From Azolla pinnata (Eukaryota > Streptophyta > Polypodiopsida > Salviniales > Salviniaceae), in NCBI GenBank assembly GCA_037176905.1, contig JBBBWG010026834.1:6164-67950 (forward strand): a stretch of DNA of 61,787 bases, written 5' to 3'. Of this stretch, positions 12,741 through 26,737 are shown piece after piece. Both the position numbers and the translations under genes were made by a program. Position 1 is the stretch's first letter, and every line of letters begins with the position of its first letter. Under the pieces are notes generated by a model that worked only from the letters and a program-made list of their open reading frames with translations, did no database searches and had not been told where the DNA came from.

Positions 12741-12777
12741 GAAGAAGAAGAAGAAGAAGAAGAAGAAGAAGAAGAAG
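12741..12777. repeat. (GAA)n microsatellite
   Basis: About 12 uninterrupted GAA triplets. Open frames across it are low-complexity and I do not regard them as genes. The rest of 12420-13234 holds no recognisable gene. Confidence 0.95.
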
Positions 12778-13234
12778 CCATGAATCGACGATCGGTCTCT
12801 CTCGGGCACATGTCGGAAAACGCAGAAACATTGGTCTGCGAATTTATCGGCCTCCGTTGGGACGAAGCTGTCGGAGCAGAAGCAGATGCAAGGCACAGCT
12901 GAGAGGCCAGACAGAGGCCAGACAGAAGCCAGACAGACATCGACGGCTAAAAAAGAGTTTCCACACTCTTTGCCTTGCCCGCATTTCCCGCATACAAAGA
13001 TCGAGCGCCTTCTGTCGTTTCATGCGATCTGCATGGGGCCGCGCCCAGATGCCCCGATTCGCCCGCCAGAAAAAAAAGCTTCCAGTAGCCAGAGCCAGAA
13101 AACCACTGGAAGCCGTTTCCTCGTGCTTGTGATGTGCTCGCAAAACATCGCTCTAAGAGTAGGTATTGGGCAAAATGGCCCCGCTTGATCCCCCCAACCC
13201 AAAGCCGTTTAACTGTGTTTATAGCAGGATCGGC

Positions 13235-13285
13235 GGCTTGGCTTGGCTTGGCTTGGCTTGGCTTGGCTTGGCTTGGCTTGGCTTG
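13235..13285. repeat. (GGCTT)n pentanucleotide tract
   Basis: About ten copies of GGCTT, or TTGGC depending on frame, followed by decayed versions. A related GAGCC/CCGAG tract is at 59781-59807. From here to about 14800 I see no gene. Confidence 0.95.
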
Positions 13286-14646
13286 ACTCGGCGCAAGCTC
13301 GAGATTTCGTTAGCCATCTCTGGCTTGGGCTCGGGCTTGGTTTGAGATTGCGAGTTTTGATTTACGCCGTGCCAGTAGACATCATTAGTACTCATACCGC
13401 TACGACGATCGTGCCCATACTCGTACCTCGATCCGCAGCCGTATATGTACATACGTACTACTACGACGTACTCATCGAGCCTGTTAAGCGCTTTTTTCTT
13501 GTAACGAAAAAAAAAAAACACACAGAATCGTAAAAGAATATTAGTCTTGATCTACAGTTCTGGCCTTTGAAGGCCTGTTTTTTTAAGTCTTAATGAGTAT
13601 AGCTGACCATTGTTGCATTCGTCGATCTGTTTCGTGTCGCCATCGGCTCGCGCTTTTGAATGCCAAGAGGAAGTTCCTACCCAACATAAACAATAAATTC
13701 TTGAGCTGGTCCGTGTCCATTGACCGATCGATCGATCGAGAGCCGCGGGGTTCTTTCAGTTATTTGTCTTTCGATTCGCGGACGTAATCTCATAGTTCTT
13801 GCCATTAAACCCCGAACCTCGAACCAGTTCAGGCATGCACTCATTCAGTTGCTGTTCAATGTCTTCTTCACGCACGGAAATAGTATTGTCATCTCGATCG
13901 AATGATCAACCGTTGTGAGCGTAAAGTTGTAACCGATTTTGCAATCAGGAGAAATTGATTCCCATGGATCGATTGCTATCGGCAACGGTTACAACCCGAC
14001 CACATCATCAATTGTCAAAGAATCTTTAATCGACAACATGCGTCACAACCATATCAGCATAATTCAAGAGAAACTAGTGAAAATCGAGGCTGATAACAGT
14101 TTTAAGTAACTAGCTCCAATGTCCTGCCATTACAGGTGTGTTTCGGAAAAGCGACCCATCGTATCAGTTCAACTCGTCATCATGACTTTGCAAAGTTAAT
14201 TGAACCAATCGTTAAGTTGATACGATCAAGAAAGCTGAAACCGAAAACTTTGTAAAGTTCTTGTGATTGTTATAAACAACAATTCGGCAAAAGTAGCCTT
14301 TGAAAAAATGTTCGTACAACTCGAAAGAATTAACGATTCCCAAACCTTGTTTCTATTTACAGTTTATTTTGAATGCAAGGGCGTCATGGCAAGGCGGAGA
14401 CGGACAGTCGTGATCTTACCTAAGGAACATTCAGGAGTGTTTTTTTCACAAGACGAAGGTATTGGTTTCCAAGACCAACAAATTTCAATCAATATCTCAA
14501 GCTTCTATTTATAATGATTTACGGAGTACAAGTATGGATGGAATTTCATATTTGAATAATTTGTAGACTAATAATCTCGAAAATAATGCCCACATAACGA
14601 AAACGAAAGAAATTTTGCGCAAAGTTCAGCAACTATCAATAGATGA

Positions 14647-15205
<559 letters not shown>

Positions 15206-16164
15206 TTTTTAATTTATTGTTAAAAAGAAAGAAAAGAAAATAAATATTTACAAAATTTAACATAATCTAAACATAATCCTTAGAACAAATTATTGTCATT
15301 TTTCTATTCTTAAAACTAATTTTAAACTATTTGATAAATGCATTAAACTCTTTATCACATGGAAATTCTCTAACAAAGGTGCGTATATGCTAGTTTGATT
15401 ATTATCAATAATGTTCAAATTGGCCCAACTTGTGAGTTGCATTAATTGGATATAAGTTTGGATATATATAGATCGCTAGATGCATTAGATGTAATTATCC
15501 TCTAAAATCAAGGCTTTTTAGGATTAAATTATGTTTACAATTTAATATTGAGTTTAAGTTTCACCAAGTTTTGAGATGTTGAGCCTTATTATTTTTTTTA
15601 ATACAAATTAACATTTCATCCGTTAAGAAAACAACCAAAGAAAATATATCAAGAAGTTCATGGGATCACAAAAGCCATTGTCCAACGAAAGCCTGGAGAA
15701 TCGCCAAAATATTAAGAAACCTCAAACAATAGCACACAATCTTCACACATTTTTAAACATGTAATAACCTATCCAACTAGAACAATTGCGAAATGATGAC
15801 CGCATAACGAACATACCCACACCATACTTTGAATAGATATATCTATGACCAAATATCACCAACCTCACCACTTCTCTCCATAGGCCTTCACATTGTAAGC
15901 ACGCTGCTACCCAAGACATTTGTCTGCATCCAAATTTTCAAAGTTAAATGTACCCTCATACTATAGGTAGTGGGTACAACCACCGTGGTGTCCCATAATG
16001 CCATTGAACACCCATCTAAACATCATGAAAAATCCAAAACCAAACAGTTCGAGGCTATTTTGATAAACAGAAGATAACAAATGTGATCGAACAGACGTGA
16101 TGAAAGGACCTTGTGTTGGAAAACCCTAGAAATTAGGCCTAGCTTGACTAGCTCGACGAAAGTA
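15206..16164. other. AT-rich intergenic DNA
   Basis: I find no gene, RNA or clear repeat in this stretch. Confidence 0.6.
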
Positions 16165-16447
16165 GAAGGTTCTAGAACGTTCCGAGAATCGAACCCGATG
16201 CGACGGAACCCAATCGACGAAAAATGGAAGGTTCTAGAACGTTCCGAGAATCGAACCCGATCCGACGGAACCCAATCGACGGAAAAGAGAAGGTTCTCGA
16301 ACGTTCCGAGAATCGAACCTGATCTGATGGAACCCAATTGACAGAAAATAGAAGGTTCTAGAATGTTCCGAGAATTGAACCTGACGGCAAATTGAAGGTT
16401 CTAGAATGTTCCGAGAACCGACAAAAATTGAAGGTTCTAGAATGTTC
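16165..16447. promoter_or_regulatory. Tandem array of perfect heat-shock-element-like sites
   Basis: Six repeat units carry an 18-base core with four alternating GAA/TTC boxes, GAAggTTCtaGAAcgTTC, starting at 16165, 16227, 16289, 16351, 16394 and 16430. The first four units are exactly 62 bp apart; the last two are shortened. Variants (tc for ta, tg for cg) fall only in the two-base spacers, so all six cores still fit nGAAnnTTCnnGAAnnTTCn, the heat-shock-factor consensus. The array lies just upstream of the probable first (leader) exon of the EDRF1-like gene. Regulatory function is inferred, not shown. Confidence 0.6.
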
Positions 16448-16499
16448 CAAGATGAAAGAACCAAGTAGCAAATCATTTCGAGATTTTGTGCGCATTTTT

Positions 16500-18840
16500 G
16501 CAGGATTCGATCTCTCTCAGTTGTTGAAATCTTCATAATGCATTGGTGGGTTGCTCCGTAGGATTGGATCCGTTGCTTTTGTGCAGGTTCTGATTGTAGG
16601 ATTCCTCCGACGCTTCCTGTCTGCTTCTCCTCCTTCGCCTGCTTCTTCTAGTGTCTTTCCATAACCAGGTAAGCTATGCATCTGTGTATGTGTATGTATC
16701 AATCCGGACGTCTCACCGCAAATTGCTGTTTGTTTCTGTTTTCTTTCATTCCTGTATGCTCAGAAAGAAAGAAAGAAAGAAAGAAATATGCTCAGAAACC
16801 CAACAAATAGAAAAAGAGAAGCTTGTGATCTGATACATTGCAGCTTTGATGGAGTCTATGCCCATAAATCGTTTTTTCAATTGTTCCAGTTGAGTACGAG
16901 AATTTTTTAGGGAAGCTATATCTTCCTTTTCAGAAGGGATTCAATGCCATGAAGATATTCCCGAGTGGTTTATGAGGTTTCTCATCTCCTTGCTGCCTTT
17001 CTTTTGCATACCGATGATTACATCTATACAAAGCAACATCTCTGAATGGTGAAGGTTGGGTGCTGAAACTTTGTATGATGATGCATAAATCGATTAAGAA
17101 AACGATAAATTGCAGCAGAATGGGCTGATTTGAGGGTTTCAAAGATCAATCTACACAGGAAACCAAAGGGTATATGTTTGCAATCTCTCAGGTTGCAAAA
17201 CTCAATCTTTTTTTTATCTCATAGAGCTAGAATACTTCAGAGTTGAAGTTTTCTACAGACGGATTTCATGGGAAACAAGAAGACCGTCGGCCAGAAGTTG
17301 AGGTTTCAACTTCAAGCAGAGCACCGTCAGCAGGATCTTTAGGGAGCTCTTCTCTAAGACAAAATGATAATAGACTGGGCAGTTGCTATGAAAGGAGGTG
17401 ATATGCAAGGGAAAATGAGCCTCAAGATTTGATACCAACTGTATTCTTTGGTGGTGTTCTGCAGTTGTATTTGCCACCCCATAGCTTAATAGGTAGCGCG
17501 TTTCCATGTGCATCTCTAGCGAACATGAAAAGCCTGATTACAAGATTCAAATTGCTGTATATAACTAGGTGGTGTTGGAATTCTAGATGTAATAGATGCT
17601 CAGTAGACTGATTCCAGATCAACTGAGCTCTTGCTAGTTCTGGACATCCTCTGAGATGTTTGCTGCATCATTTCTAGGATATGTTTTAAAATGCTTGCAT
17701 ACAATAGAAATACAGTTGGTATTGTATGTTAAAATTATTGTACTTTCATGTTTTAGAATACCCAGAATATGTATTCTCCTCTTCTGTTTATGTCATTCTA
17801 AACAAGTATTTTACTAACATTAAATAAGATTTAATGTGTCTATTTCATACAAGATAAACACTAAGGAATCATGCCCAAAACATTCCTCAATTATCAAATC
17901 ATTTCATTTTAGAACAGCGTTTTAGGCTATAAAGAGTTTTCAAATCATATCAATACGTTTATTGAGTGAAGAAAATATGAAATAATTGTTAGAAACGTAG
18001 AATACATGTTAAATACTACTTAATATTGTAAAACGTATTCTATAAATAAGTTCTGTTTTTTTAAGAACTGTATAGAAACTTGGCAGTATGTAGGCTTTGC
18101 TAGAGTGGTCTCTTAGATGGTGGCTCTTCTTGATACATCTCTACAAGAGGGTACAGGATTCGGAGTGTGAAATACTTGCGTAATGACTTATTTTCCATGA
18201 TATCACACAACATGATGATTGACTTGTGATGCTTCGGCTTGGATGATGCCTGGAGCTGTGGATCACCTAGATGATGGCTCATTTTCCTTGATATGCTGCA
18301 AGAATGCTCTTGCCTTCACATTCTAGAACTGCTGGATGATGTCTTTTTTGCATCAGTACACACCTCTGCATAGTTGCAGGGTGGTCAACTGACATATCAC
18401 TGCTTGTAATGTATGAAGAGAGAATTTACAATAATGTTAACTTAAGTAGTAGCTTCATAAGATTGATATGTGGACCTTCATACTCGATAGCATGCATTGA
18501 GACGTGAACTGAATTTTCTTTGCTGTCAATAAGACTTTTCAAACTATCAAATAATGCTATGTACTAATGTTGAGCTTCTATCTTACCAAGTTCTTCTGTA
18601 TGGTGAAATGTATACCGGAGTCTTCAGTTTATGAACATGAAAGATATACAACCCACAAGGCAGAAATCCTTAATTATTTTGCTGTTCACACAAATATTTT
18701 TTCTACTTGATAATGTCCTGGCAAAAAGAGTCAACATTTTTTAGTGAAAAACTTGATAATAAAATCTGCGTGCCTGCCATTTGTATGATATTGATAGCTG
18801 TTTTCTGTATATTTTGGTCTGCTTGAATGCAGCTTCAGGT
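16500..18840 (+). other. Probable 5' leader exon and leader intron of the EDRF1-like gene
   Basis: A pyrimidine-rich leader-like stretch around 16550-16668 ends in a strong donor (ATAACCAG|GTAAGC at 16669). The next plausible acceptor is AATGCAG just before 18834, seven bases ahead of the ATG at 18841. The interval between is AT-rich with a short GAAA tract near 16763-16785 and no coding exon that I can support. Confidence 0.45.
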
Positions 18841-21800
18841 ATGTCTTTGGCTACCAGACATATGGATACTCCATCGTCTTCAGAGGATAAATGCCTTACA
18901 CTGGCATCTTCGGGGCTGCCAGAATTTCAGTGTCAATCATCAACTGGGGCTAATCACATGGCACTGCAATGTGTTGGTAGCCTTCAAGTTCAATGTAGAT
19001 TGCAGCTGGGTTTTATATGTGGAAGTCTGCCTGTTCCTACAGACAATGAAGCAATGATGTGTGGAAGATCTGATGCCGAAGCTGCAATTGTTCCAGCTAT
19101 TAGCATTCAGAATGAAGGGTATTCATTATCATAAGCCTATGACTTCTAATGGAAAGATTCAATCCGAATAATGATGGAGAAAATTTGAAATACCCAGAGT
19201 TCTCCTTTATTTACTCAAAAGTTCCCCATATTTCTTCGTATGGCCGTAAGGTTTTATTATTTCTCCAAATGCCCTTTGTGAATCTCCCTTATGAGCTATT
19301 GTGGGTGCTATTTCAGCATTTCTATGGTCGATTCATTACATTTTTCCTCTCATTCAGGAGTTGCCAAGAGCATATTGGGAAATAATGAAACCACAGGGCA
19401 ACATGTTTTCGTTATCAATTATGGTGGTGAAATTTGGAATCTAACTTTTCAGGATTGTAGCTCCTCAGTATCGTATGCTACCTAACCAGACTGATCTCAA
19501 CACACTCTTTTTATCAGATGTTGAGCATGAGCAAATTTTACCCATAACTTCAGGAAGACCTCCAGAAGGTACATTTAGGTGTTATAAGATTTGAGTGACA
19601 CTGTAATGTTTAAGAAAATGCTCCAAATTGTGTTTTTTAGATGATAAAGGCATTGTAAAGTTGGTGTTTGTTTTTGGTTGGCTGACAACCAGGGGTAAAT
19701 AATCTATGCAAGGCTTGGAGTCAAAGTTACCATAATCAACCATTAGCAAGGAAGTGTGAGACGCTTGCAGTGAGTGCCCTGGCTGGGTATGAAGACCAAA
19801 TAGATGTGATAGCTCCTGTGGAGCTATTGAAGAGAATATTCAAGATACCTTACTCAAAGGCTAGATTATCAATAGCAGTGCATAGGGTTGGGCAAACGTT
19901 AATCCTTAACACCGGGTAATAGTCTTAGCTTCAGAGGCAATTACATTCTTATCTTGCTTTGTGTTATGAGAATTTATGCCTTAATCAAATGTGTACTGAC
20001 TGTTTTCTCAATACGAATCAGGCCAGATGTTGAAGATGGAGAAAACCTTGTGAGGACAAAGAAGAACCAGGCAAAAGCCATGGAAAAGGCACTATTTTTA
20101 AAGTTTGCAATGCAATCAGTTAGAGCTGAAGCTTGTGATTGTCCACTTCAACAGAATGCAGAGGATAGAAGTACTACAAATAATGCATCCAAATCAACCA
20201 CTTCAGGAAGCAGCAATGGCATTGATGGTGGCTTATTAGATCCAGATGCACATGCCAGTGAATGGTGTTACACAATGAATGAAAGAACGAATAAGATTAA
20301 GATTAATAATGAATCGGCCAAAAGTCTAAATGCAAGCAAAGGTATTAGCCAAAATGAGCACAAGCAGAGAGTCTCTTTGAGTCAATCAGATCAGAAAAGT
20401 GTCTCAGGTATAGGTCAGCATAAGAGATCTAGTATGGTTGGGGACCATCAAAGAGATCCTGATTGCATTCCGAATGAGCCAGGAAATAATAAGAGGTCAA
20501 ACAGTGATGGTTTTCTTAGAGTTTTGTTTTGGCAACTAGAAGAGATGAAGATGCTCCTTGGAAGTGACCTATTGCTATTCAGCAATGAGAAGCATGTTGC
20601 TGTCAGTTTACATTTGTGGGAAATGGAACGCCAGGTACAGAGTACGAATTCCCTGATCTTTATTCTCTGAAAGTCATTGAAGTTCACCCATGCTAAAAGT
20701 TCTGTTATACTGAAACATTGTAGTCACATTTTTCTTCGGCCTCTTCATGACATATAGCTGCTTCCACTCTATGTAAATTTTCTGTACAATTCTATTCATG
20801 GTTACTGCAGGTCACGCCATTAATGTGGCTCGATGCTTGGCTTGACAATGTGATGGCAAGTGTGCCAGAACTTGCAATATGCTATCATCATAATGGGATT
20901 GTCCAAGGTTATGAACTCCTCAAAACAGATGATATATTTCTGCTGAAAGGACTGTCAGAAGATGGGACTTCTTTCTTCCATCCACATATTATACGACAAA
21001 ATGCACTGTCAGTTTTGAGATTTCTTCATGAAAATTGCAAGGAAGATTTTGGGACCTACTGGGTACATTGTCTTTTCACATGAATTATTTGTACCGAATA
21101 TTTCTTAATCCATACATGATGCAAATTCTTCATAGCAATGAACCTAATTACTCCTTTTTATGTTTTGAGGAACCGATCAGCTTTTCAAAAATGGTGGGGA
21201 AGATCTCGTCCAGCTTTTTAACCTTTCAGTTATCACAAATAAGCGTACAGCCACAGCAAAGGAGGAGAAGAATGTGCCATTGCCTTTTTCTCGTGGTAGA
21301 GGTAATGGAAGTTGCTCCTTGCCCCTGGGAATCCTTTTATATCGCCTTGCGCACAGGTTATCCCTTTCAAAGGTATGTTAATTGAGGAAGGCGCTGGTCT
21401 TGAAATTGTTTTTATTTGTTATTAATGAGTGTTTCCTTTGTTATGAATCTTGATTAGGATCCGGAAGACAGATCTAAGTGTGCAAACTTTTTCAGAAAAT
21501 GTCTAGAGCTTCTTGGAGAACAAGAACACCTGGTATCTGTATAAATATTGTGCGACTTCTGAGTCTATAGTGGTAGAAAATTGTAACAATATTCATTTTA
21601 TAAGTTTACTGCATTGTACAGTTTGTTCGCGCGTCAGCACATGAACATGTTGCTAGGTTGATATTAAAATGTCACGAAGAGCTGGGTTCAATGTTAATGC
21701 CGTTCATGTTAGAAGCAAATGGGTGTTCTGATGGTGCACCTGCATGTTTGATAGAGAAGATGATGAAATCATCGGAGTCTTTATGTTTAGATACTGGGCA

Positions 21801-24800
21801 AAAGAAATCTAATTCAGCATCTACTTCAGGAAATAACCATGATAACTCAGCCAAGGGCGATTTAGTGTCTATTCCACAACAGAAGCATCAGTATTCAAAT
21901 AGGGAAAAACTGGAATTGGATGAGCCAATTGAAAAGGTAACACAAATGAGCGTTTCAGATAGTGACTGTATGAATGATGGAGCAACAGTGCATGGCTACG
22001 CATTTCATGAAGATACTATAGTAAGTAATTCAAGTCTCACTTCAGTTATTTCTCACAATATTGTTATGCCAGTTTCAGCAAGGCTTGCCGCAGTTCACCA
22101 TGTATCTCAAGCTATCAAGGCCCTTAGGTGGCAGAGGCAGCTTCAAGATGTTGAGGTTAAAGTCCTGGGATCTGAAAGAGAGGTAATGGGGACAACGGAA
22201 TATGTGCATCTGGTTCCAGTATGTGCTTCTGGTGAATTAGATCGTATTGAATATTATGACATTCGAGAATGTGAATTTGGTCCTTTTATGGACCGTAAAC
22301 TTGTGCAACTTGTGCTACTTCTTGGTGAGTCGTATCTTGCTCTGGGTCAGGCCTACAGAGATGATGGACAATTGAAGTGGGCATTAAAATCCGTGGAGTT
22401 GGCATGCTCTGTGTATGAATCAATCCCGCTTCACTGGAAAAACAATGATTTTGTTTCCGATGAGCAAAGTGCACATTGGGTACCGATTCCTACGTCATAT
22501 TCTTCAAAAGTAGATATGCCAATGCAATTAGATGATCATTCTCAAACATTTTGCCAACCTTTTCTTCAAGCTCCTTTCACTCAAATAAATGCAGATAAAG
22601 ATTTATTTTGGGGTCAAGCCTGGATTCTAGTTGGTGACATCTATGTTGATTATCAGCGACTCAACGGCAATAATTTGGCCAAGGAAGAAGCATCTAAATG
22701 TAATGAGCTCACAATGGCACAAGATGTTATCAGGGAATTGAAGCGTCTCAAGAAGAAGCTTAATCAAAACAAAAAAAATTGTACTGTTTGTAGCCTGGTA
22801 AGATGTAGTTGTGAAAGTGATAGAGCTAGCAGTGGTAGCAATGCTAGCAGCAGTAGCAGCCCTGTGGCAACAAGAAAGGCCCTTAAACATCATAAGAAAG
22901 GAAGCCAAAGTGTAGAAAATTTGGAAAATAAGAATGAATCTATGTCTGGATGTGTAGACCAACTGTTAAAACATGAAATATCATTGCAACCAACTGAAGA
23001 GAATGCTGATATGAAAAAAGTAAGAGATACCAATCTAGCTTCTGAGGGAGTTGAAGACAATCAGAGTGAACCAGAAAAGAAGAAAGAAGGTGATATTTTC
23101 TTTTTCCTAACTGTTCCAAATAATCTCAATAAAGAGAAAAGCCTTCAGAATGCAGCAGCATGTTATGATGCAGCAGTGCTCCTATTAAGTACAAGGTTGC
23201 AGGGATCAGAGGCGATGAAAACAGCATTGAAGAAAAAAGGGTGGACCTATAATGAAATTGGCCGTATGAAACTGGACTCTGGAAATATGAAGGAAGCAAG
23301 GGCGATGTTCGACAAAGCCATCGGTGCATTCAAAGATGTAAATGATCAGATTAATGTGACTCTAATATATTGTAATGTTGGGCACAGTCAAAGAGCAGCA
23401 GCTGAGGCTTTAGTGGCAGAGCTGGATTCCTGGAAAGGTGATGTATTGTATGAACAGATTTTGAGGAAAGTTTTTGATGATGCAGTGCTTCAATATAAAG
23501 CAGCATTGAATTCCTACCAAACAGCGAAAATGGAGTTGCAGGTAAGTGAAGTTTCAAAGAAAGATATTGGCTTGCGTGATGAAGTATTGGCACAATGTGC
23601 TCGTACATATTTGAGGCTGGGAATGTTACTTGCAAAAGAAGATAAGTATGGGTTTCAAGCAATAAATAAGTATAGAGAATGTTTGGTTGCAGACTCTTTA
23701 GCCCAACAGCACAGAAGAATCAATAATTCTGCTGATAGTGCCATAGGTCAAGCTATGCATTTGTATGAAAAGCTTGGTAGCCCTCTAGCGCAAGAATTAG
23801 CTTTTACGCATTTTCAACTCGCTTGCTATTACAGAGATTGTTGCTTTGAGATGATGAAGTTCGAAATGAGAAAACTTAGTGATTCAGCCTTCCAGAAGCC
23901 AAAACGATATTTAACCCTTGCAGAGAGTTACTGGCTAAAAGCTTTGAAATATTACAAACCAACCAGTCATCCTGATATGTTTCTAGATATTTTGATGGAG
24001 ATGTCAGCCTTGAACGTGGCAGTATCCTCATCATCGGGTTCTCCCTTGGTATGTTCTGCTCTACATTTCTTTTCATTATAATTATGGACTTAATTGTATG
24101 ATAAAGTACTACACTGTAAAAATGTTAGATAAATGGTAGTTCATTTAGAGGGTAGGGTTATCAAAGTTTCTTCTTACATGTTTAAGTCTATGTTGTTCAA
24201 AGATGGATTGAAAGCAAGTTTTTTGTGATGAGTGCACTGCAGCATGCTGGCTTTTGTCTATTTGGAGTCCAGGGTTATCAAATTGTTCCTTTTATATTTG
24301 CGGATTTAAAGCCAGTGTTATTTTCTATGTCATGAATGCAAGGGATCATGCTAGCTTTCAATCTTAAGTGTGAAAACTGATACCTCATTATGTCTGCATA
24401 ATTCAACAGATTCGGATTGTTGTGAAAGTGTGTTAGGTGCTCAAATAGAAAGACCTTAAGCTATAAATGGGTGCTAAAAATTCTCGAGAATCAACTTTTA
24501 TAGCTGGAATAAAATTGCATTGACACACAACCCACTTATGCTAACTGCGACAGAACAAGTTTGAAATTTTGAATAAGAAATGCATTCCGCCTCACTGACT
24601 CAAACTAATGGCATTAGGCTCATTTTCGAGCCCTGAAATACACTGTTTAACTAAAACACCAGAAATAGGTCCTGGAATAGCTAATATATATAACCTTAAC
24701 CTAGAAAATTCCCAAAACATAGTTATTTAATAGAACTGTGGAAGGCACCTTTCAGTATCTATTCCCTGTATATTCATACTAAGATTATACACCACATGGG

Positions 24801-25737
24801 CATCCATTATCTTGAGAAATAAATGAAGATATTTTGTGCATATTGCAACGTGAGCTACAATCAGTGATAGTATCATCGTGGAATATAATTTTTACATATG
24901 TTATTTGCGTATCAAATAGATTTTATGTCCCTTTTTAAGCAAATTGCTGAGCACATCATAAAATTTGATGTAGATCTAATTTTTTCGAAGATCTTAGAGC
25001 TCAGTTCTTTAGATGTAGATCTCACGTCTTTGATTGGCTGTTCATTTTACCAGGGTACTTACCAGTTTTATATACAGGGGTTTACTTGAAAAATTCAACA
25101 TTGGTTATGTTTTTTTCCCTCTAAAGTTGATTGAGGCACTTGATCTTGTGTGCTTAGATATCTAGACGCACAAAGATCTCATGTGTAGTTATATCTATTT
25201 TAGTTTATTTTCTTTTTGAGACATAGAACAATTAAAGATATATTTTCTTGTTCAGTCTTATAGATCATTTTGGCCCCCTGAAAGACGTTAATATAAGTTT
25301 CTTTCTTTCTCTCTTCTTCTTTTTTTTTTTCTTTCTGCTTACAGATGCTGGATGTGGCTCTTTCCCACTTATTGGAGGCACGGCATGTTATCTTTTCCGA
25401 GGATAAAGCCTCAGACCCACCGGATAATCTTGAGCAAAATGCATGTGTGAACCCATCTGAGAGGGTTGTAGCAATGTACTCGGAGCAGCTATGCACGCTA
25501 CTGAAGACCATGTTGACTGCATCCCAGAGGATGATGCACAAAAGCTCTTCACAAAAGGCTCAAGCAGCTAGAAATCTGGCATTCAGTGAGACAAATAGCA
25601 GTACGAAGGGTGAAGGGCATAAAGCTGCTCATGGAAGCAGTGACATCGAAAAGCTGAAATCTATGTATCGGCTTGTGTTGTTGAAATCTGAGAAAGCGCC
25701 CAATGTTAAGAGATTGTATGAAGTGTGGATTGCGTGA
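18841..25737 (+). CDS. EDRF1: EDRF1-like (erythroid differentiation-related factor 1 homologue), TPR-containing
   Basis: Nine coding exons: 18841-19118, 19453-19568, 19693-19915, 20022-20634, 20811-21062, 21181-21372, 21458-21532, 21622-24048, 25345-25737. All phases agree and give 1522 residues. Diagnostic blocks are LQCVGSLQVQCRLQLGFICG near the N-terminus, APQYRMLP, IDVIAPVELLKRIFKIPYSK, LLGSDLLLFSNEKHVAVSLH, VTPLMWLDAWLDNVMASVPE, GYELLKTDDIFLLKG, and AHEHVARLIL. The large eighth exon (residues 584-1392) contains helical, TPR-like repeats around QLVLLLGESYLALGQAYRDD, YNEIGRMKLDSGNMKEARAM and LRLGMLLAKEDKYGFQAINK. These match remembered plant EDRF1-family proteins; the plant function is not established. 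A low-complexity Ser/Asn-rich and charged stretch lies between the conserved parts. The HSE-like array upstream suggests heat or proteotoxic-stress control. Confidence 0.93.
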
Positions 25738-26737
25738 ACAATGCAAAAAGCTATATAAAATCTATTATGCTGGAAACCCATACAAATTCTATGCAAAAAT
25801 CTGTATAAAAGAAGTGCAGAAATGTATATGGATATTGTACCAGGAGAGCCGGCAAAAAATGGAAAGATATTGGCAGAATAAGATTGTTTTTCAGACCTTA
25901 GATAATGGGTCTGATTCCTTTTTTACTCCTCAGGAAACCCCCTTGACTAGGTTTTACTTGAGACCCTCTTGTCGGAATGAAACTTTGTATCTCTCAATTG
26001 ATGTCAAAGTTTCTATGTAACATCTATACTACAGTATTTACAAAATCTACACGATCTGTTATTCTCTACTCGTCAAGAAATCTGGAAAAAGCACTCTACA
26101 ACTGGTTTTTAGGGTCTGGTTTTGGGAACTGGAGGTGCAAACAAGAGAAAAGATTTTGCTTGCATTTTCAAAATCGTTCTTCTTTTGCTGGACATAATCA
26201 TGTAAGGAATAGATGAATGAGCATGCAGAAATTGACAGCCTCTCAATGCTGCACATCCTAGACGCCCTTGAGGTCGATTCAATTCACAACTTGATTCAGG
26301 ATCACAATGATGGTCAATACAGTATGCTAATTGAATCAAATGCTAGATTAGAGCTGAGTATCAACAGCATTTAGTTTTCAAAGTGCAATAACAAGCATCC
26401 ATTTTAAACGAGGCGAAAACAGTAGAAATTCACGTCAAAGCAAAATGAACTGAATGATACAATGTTTGGACCATGAGAGGCGAAATTCCTCTGGTTTACG
26501 GTTGACAGTTTTTGGATTCCCGGTAAAGCCTTTCCTTTTCTCTCCTTTTTCAGTACAACACAGCATCATTCTTTTGTGAATTGCTCTCAATCTCACTCCT
26601 TGCAAACAATAGATAAAAAAATGTTGCTTGCTTCCCTTTTAGGACATATATTCTGTGAGATCAAAAACCCATGGCTTGCAGTTCTTTTTTAAGCTCCAAA
26701 TATTCCTTTCCCAGCATATATGCTATATATACAAGAC
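25738..26737. other. Convergent 3' intergenic region
   Basis: This lies between the stop codons of the EDRF1-like (+) and ING1-like (-) genes. It presumably contains both 3' UTRs. No coding exon with family support was found. Confidence 0.6.

Noticed and set aside
12557..13143. Arg/Ser-rich overlapping frames on both strands
   Set aside because: Driven by the (GAA)n tract and by GC-rich sequence; no conserved motif and no consistent splice structure.
15206..16100. Search for a CRISPR array, insertion sequence or operon structure
   Set aside because: The window is plant nuclear DNA. The tandem arrays have no spacer-repeat organisation and no transposase coding was found.
19291..19452. Possible extra EDRF1 exon encoding VAKSILGNNETTGQHVF
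   Set aside because: Including it would break the phase and order of the conserved APQYRMLP block. The direct splice 19118 to 19453 restores the family sequence.
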